NCBI RefSeq assembly: GCF_002262885.1
Contig: NZ_NKYF01000016.1
Coordinates: 62,001-126,000 of the forward strand
Direction: 5' to 3'
Length of the DNA: 64,000 nt
Origin: Pseudonocardia sp. MH-G8
GTDB lineage: Bacteria; Actinomycetota; Actinomycetes; Mycobacteriales; Pseudonocardiaceae
Shown in pieces: positions 60,903-64,000 of the stretch. Each line of letters opens with the position of its first letter. Position 1 is the first letter of the stretch. The notes below the pieces were generated by a model. That model did not search any database, had not been told where the DNA came from, and worked only from the letters and a program-made list of their open reading frames with translations. The translations under genes were made by a program, and so were the position numbers.

Positions 60903-61780
60903 CGGGACCACTCCCCGTCCAGCGCGCGGGAGATCCGGTTGACGGCGAGAACGGTGGCGGCGATCGCCGCGCCGGGAACGGCGCACAACCACCACGCCAC
61001 CGCGAGGTAGTTGCGGCCCTCCGACACCAGCGAGCCCCACTCGGACGCCGGGGGCGGTGCCCCGTAGCCGAGGAAGGACAGCGACGAGACGGCCAGGATC
61101 GCGAGGCCGAACTCCAGCACCGCGAGCACCAGCACGGGACCGGCGGCGTTCGGCAGGACGTGGCGCCACAGCGTCACGTACCAGCGGGTGCCCACCGACC
61201 GCGCGGCCTCGACGTACACCGATTGCCGCACCCGCAGCGTCTCGGCGCGCATGACCCGGGCGAAGCTCGCGACGCTCGCGATCCCCACGGCGATCGCCAC
61301 CTTCACGGTGCCGTACCCGAGGGCGGTGATCAGCGCGAGCGACAGCAGCACCGCGGGGATCGCGAGCAGCACGTCCACCGCGCGCATGAGCACCTCGTCC
61401 ACCCAGCCGCGGACGAACCCGGCGAGCACGCCCACCGACCCGCCGACGACCAGCGCCACCGCCACCGCGATCACGGTGGCCTGCAGCGAGAGCGCGGCAC
61501 CGTGCACCACGCGGGTGTAGACGTCGCGGCCGAGGTAGTCGGTGCCCAGCAGGTGGGCGGCACCGGGCGGCTGCAACCGGTCGGCGGGCACCCCGAGGTC
61601 CGGGTCGGCCGGCGCCAGCACCTGCGGCGCGAACGCCGCGAGCAGCACCAGCGCCACGAACACGACGGACACGACCAGACCGGGGCGCCGCAGCAGGAAC
61701 CGAACCCACCCGTCGCGGCGCGGGGTCTCCTCGTCCGGCACCGGGCCGGTGACGGGTTCGCGGATCAGCAGCTCGGTCAC
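60899..61780 (-). CDS. dppC: Peptide-type ABC permease, DppC family
   Basis: 293 residues. Hydrophilic start, then PGLVVSVVFVALVLLAAFAP, the conserved HLLGTDYLGRDVYTRVVHGA, and the EAA-type loop YVEAARSVGTRWYVTLWRHV with VLPNAAGP; about six spans. GTG 61780 overlaps the dppB stop by 4 bases. Forms the membrane pore with DppB. Confidence 0.93.
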   Translation of the reverse strand: MTELLIREPVTGPVPDEETPRRDGWVRFLLRRPGLVVSVVFVALVLLAAFAPQVLAPADPDLGVPADRLQPPGAAHLLGTDYLGRDVYTRVVHGAALSLQATVIAVAVALVVGGSVGVLAGFVRGWVDEVLMRAVDVLLAIPAVLLSLALITALGYGTVKVAIAVGIASVASFARVMRAETLRVRQSVYVEAARSVGTRWYVTLWRHVLPNAAGPVLVLAVLEFGLAILAVSSLSFLGYGAPPPASEWGSLVSEGRNYLAVAWWLCAVPGAAIAATVLAVNRISRALDGEWSR

Positions 61781-62721
61781 GGTGTCGCCCCCGTCGTGAT
61801 CCTCGGGTCCAGCAGCGGGTAGATCAGGTCGACCGCCAGGTTGACCAGCACGAACACCACCGCCGCGAAGACGACGATGCCCTGCACCACCGGGATGTCC
61901 TGCACCCCGACGGCCGAGACGGTGAGCCGGCCCAGCCCGGGGCGGGTGAACACCGTCTCGACGACGACGGAGCCGGCGAGCAGGTTGCCCAGGACGTGGG
62001 CGAGGACGGTCAGCGCGGGCAACGCGGCGTTGCGCAGCGCGTGGCGCAGGTGGATGTCCACCCGCCCGACGCCCTTGGCGCGAGCCGTCACCGCGTAGGG
62101 GTCGTCCAGCGCCTGCGACAGGCTCTTCGCGAGCACCTGCGCGATCAGCGCCCCCGTCGGGAGCCCGAGCGTGACGGCCGGGAGCACCAGCGCGGCAGGT
62201 CCGCCCGCCCCGACCGAGGGCAGCAGCCCCAGCCCGAACGCGAAGACCTGCACGAGCAGCAGCCCGACCCAGAACACCGGAAGCGACACCGCGAGCGAGG
62301 GCAACGCCAGCAGCAGCTGCCGCAGCCACGGCACCCGCGTGTAGGTGCCCACGAGCGCGACCGTGCCACCGAACAGCACCGCGACGACGAGGCCGGCCAG
62401 GGTGATCTGCAGCGTGGGCGGCAGCGCCTCCAGGATCGCGGCGCGCACGTCCTGGCCGTTCTGGATCGACGTCCCGAAATCGCCCGACAGCGCCGCCCAC
62501 AACCGCTGCCCGTACTGCACGATCACCGGCTGGTCGAACCCGTAGCGGGCGCGCAGCGCGGCCAGCTGATCGGGCGGCAACGGCTCGCCGTCCAGGCCGC
62601 CGCTCGCCATCGTGGCGATCGGGTCCCCCGGCAGCAGGTACAGCACCACGAACGACACCGTGAACGCCGCCCACAGCACGCCGACCGCCGTGGCGGCCCT
62701 CCGGAGCAGGTAGCGGCCCAC
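61777..62721 (-). CDS. dppB: Peptide-type ABC permease, DppB family
   Basis: 314 residues. Typical start GRYLLRRAATAVGVLWAAFT, FVVLYLLPGDPIA, then the coupling loop AVTARAKGVGRVDIHLRHAL with RNAALPALTVLA and VVETVFTRPGLGRL; about six spans. GTG 62721 overlaps the binding-protein stop (TAGTG). Partner of DppC. Confidence 0.93.
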   Translation of the reverse strand: MGRYLLRRAATAVGVLWAAFTVSFVVLYLLPGDPIATMASGGLDGEPLPPDQLAALRARYGFDQPVIVQYGQRLWAALSGDFGTSIQNGQDVRAAILEALPPTLQITLAGLVVAVLFGGTVALVGTYTRVPWLRQLLLALPSLAVSLPVFWVGLLLVQVFAFGLGLLPSVGAGGPAALVLPAVTLGLPTGALIAQVLAKSLSQALDDPYAVTARAKGVGRVDIHLRHALRNAALPALTVLAHVLGNLLAGSVVVETVFTRPGLGRLTVSAVGVQDIPVVQGIVVFAAVVFVLVNLAVDLIYPLLDPRITTGATP

Positions 62722-64000
62722 TACTCGGCCTTCCACGCGTCGTGCAGCTGGAGGCGCGACGAGGCGTCGAACGCCACCCCGTGCACGTTCGCCGCGACGC
62801 CGAGCACGGTGGTGAGCTCCACGACCGGCACGACGTGGTGCTCCCCCACGAGCAGCTGCTGCGCCTGCGCCACCGTCTCCGCCCGGGCCGCCGTGTCGGG
62901 CTGCGCGGCCTGGCGGGTGAGCAGCGCGTCGAGCGGGCCCGCGGGCAGCCGGTAGTAGTTGTTGCCCGCAGTGCCGTACTGGGAGCGCAGGATGTCCGGG
63001 TCGGCGCGGGTGAGGTTGCCCCACGCGGCGGTGAACCGGCCCTCCTGCATCGTCGGCGTGTTCTCCGCGATCGGCACCTCGCGCACCTGCAGGTCGATCC
63101 CGATCCGGCGCAGCTGCTGCTGCAGCAGCTCCACGGTCGGCCGGTTGGCCGCCGCGTTCGCGAACCAGGTGAGCTCCACCGACAGCGGGGTCCCGCCCTT
63201 CACGCGGACGCCGTCCGGGCCGGGCAGCCAGCCGGCCGCGTCCAGCACCGCCCCGGCGCGCGCCGGGTCGAAGGCGAGCTGCGCGGACTGGTCGGCGTAG
63301 GCGGGGGTGTTGGAGGCCAGCGGGCTCGTGGCCGGCCGGGTCTGCGAGGTGTAGACGGTGGCGACCACCTCCGCGCGGTCGATCCCCAGCGACACCGCCT
63401 CGCGCACCGCGGGATCTGCGCCGAGCGGTGTGGAATGGTTGAACGAGATGCCGAACGGGATGCCCGGGTTGGACCGGGCGAGCAGTTGCACCCCGCCACT
63501 CACCAGCAGTGCCTCGTCCTGCTGCGCGATGTTGCCGATCCCGTCGACCTCGCCCGACGCCAGGCTGCCCACGCGCACACCCGACTCCGGGACGATCCGG
63601 AACTCGAGGCGGTCCAGGTACGCCTCGCCCTGGTGCGCCCACAGCGACGAGCCCCACGCGTAGCCGGGGCGCTTCGCGAGGACGATCGACTCGTCGCGCG
63701 TGTAGGAGTCGAGGACGAACGGGCCGGAGCCGATCACGGAGGCGCAGCGGTCGTCGTCGCTGCGCGCGACCGTGGCCTGCGCCAGGATGCCGAGGCTGTG
63801 CGTGGAGGTGCCCTGCAGGAACTGGACGTTGGGCTCGTCGAAGGCCACCGTGAACCGCGTGGGGCTCTCGACCGCGGTGCCCCGGTACCCGGCGAGGTAG
63901 CCCTTGGGCAGCGAGGCGCGCGGTCCCAGCCGTGCCACCGCGTCGAAGTTGGCGGCCACGGCGGCTGCGTCCAGCGGCGTGCCGTCGCTGAACGTGACGC
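62721..64000 (-). CDS. Peptide/nickel-type ABC substrate-binding protein (N-terminus beyond window)
   Basis: About 426 residues visible, family SBP_bac_5. VTFSDGTPLDAAAVAANFDA near the right edge is the usual N-terminal third; GSGPFVLDSYTRDESIVLAKRP, VSLGIDRAEVVATVY and VELTWFANAAANRPTVELLQ follow. The signal peptide lies beyond position 64000. It captures the substrate of the monooxygenase operon, of which it is the first gene seen here. Related importers carry peptides, opines, glycosides, sulfur compounds or chelates, so the substrate is open. Confidence 0.92.
   Translation of the reverse strand, partial: VTFSDGTPLDAAAVAANFDAVARLGPRASLPKGYLAGYRGTAVESPTRFTVAFDEPNVQFLQGTSTHSLGILAQATVARSDDDRCASVIGSGPFVLDSYTRDESIVLAKRPGYAWGSSLWAHQGEAYLDRLEFRIVPESGVRVGSLASGEVDGIGNIAQQDEALLVSGGVQLLARSNPGIPFGISFNHSTPLGADPAVREAVSLGIDRAEVVATVYTSQTRPATSPLASNTPAYADQSAQLAFDPARAGAVLDAAGWLPGPDGVRVKGGTPLSVELTWFANAAANRPTVELLQQQLRRIGIDLQVREVPIAENTPTMQEGRFTAAWGNLTRADPDILRSQYGTAGNNYYRLPAGPLDALLTRQAAQPDTAARAETVAQAQQLLVGEHHVVPVVELTTVLGVAANVHGVAFDASSRLQLHDAWKAE

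Overview
The window is about 72% G+C by eye and has an actinomycete gene repertoire: a WhiB protein, a BldC-like regulator, a SARP/AfsR-type regulator, F420/FMN luciferase-like monooxygenases, many GTG starts and many 4-base ATGA/GTGA operon overlaps. The mix looks most like a Pseudonocardiaceae soil strain (Pseudonocardia-like). That placement is an inference; there is no rRNA or tRNA here to fix it.

Layout. 1-3.8 kb: the start of an iron-boxed siderophore operon read leftward (mbtH, panD, and an NRPS with carrier, heterocyclisation and adenylation domains, cut by the window edge). 4.2-4.8 kb: a BldC-like regulator and a divergent small gene. 4.7-10.6 kb: a TRAP transporter operon with a shikimate/quinate-type dehydrogenase and a phosphotriesterase-like hydrolase, facing a LacI regulator across a LacI-type operator. 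10.6-18.3 kb: hemerythrin-like protein, a large SARP regulator, a luciferase-like oxidoreductase, a membrane protein, and a TetR/SDR/NmrA group with paired operators. 18.3-22.9 kb: a heterodimeric ABC transporter and a siderophore-binding lipoprotein, divergent across a shared iron box. 23.0-24.7 kb: an XRE/TPR regulator facing two tiny genes. 24.8-30.3 kb: a sugar-acid type catabolic operon (LacI, beta-lactamase-fold hydrolase, two MFS carriers, a mandelate-racemase-like dehydratase). 31.3-37.3 kb: SDR, BKACE, cupin and DUF6282 hydrolase read leftward, facing an IclR regulator and an MFS carrier. 37.3-40.6 kb: an M20 amidohydrolase coupled to two unusual membrane proteins. 40.6-42.4 kb: O-methyltransferase, msrA and a whiB1-like gene; the last two have matching SigR/SigH-type promoters. 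43.0-49.3 kb: a GAF-LytTR regulator, a zinc alcohol dehydrogenase, a PQQ-associated protein, a PQQ alcohol dehydrogenase carrying the lanthanide-site aspartate, a 29-residue PqqA and a cation exchanger. 49.4-51.6 kb: katG. 51.7-52.6 kb: a nuclease-fold protein between twin hairpins. 52.7-64 kb: an 11-gene leftward operon with a peptide-type ABC importer, four luciferase-like monooxygenases and two flavin reductases, running off the right edge.

The least explained feature is a repeated, palindrome-rich intergenic element: 30319-31322 and a shorter copy at 42433-42955. Both sit in the same orientation, each between convergent gene ends, and they bracket an 11-kb segment. A hairpin with the same CATGATC ends occurs at 3970-4036. 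The element shows no convincing coding capacity. The best-supported functional novelties are the lanthanide-type PQQ dehydrogenase with its unlisted pqqA, the DUF5058/M20 membrane system, and the beta-alanine-linked siderophore locus.
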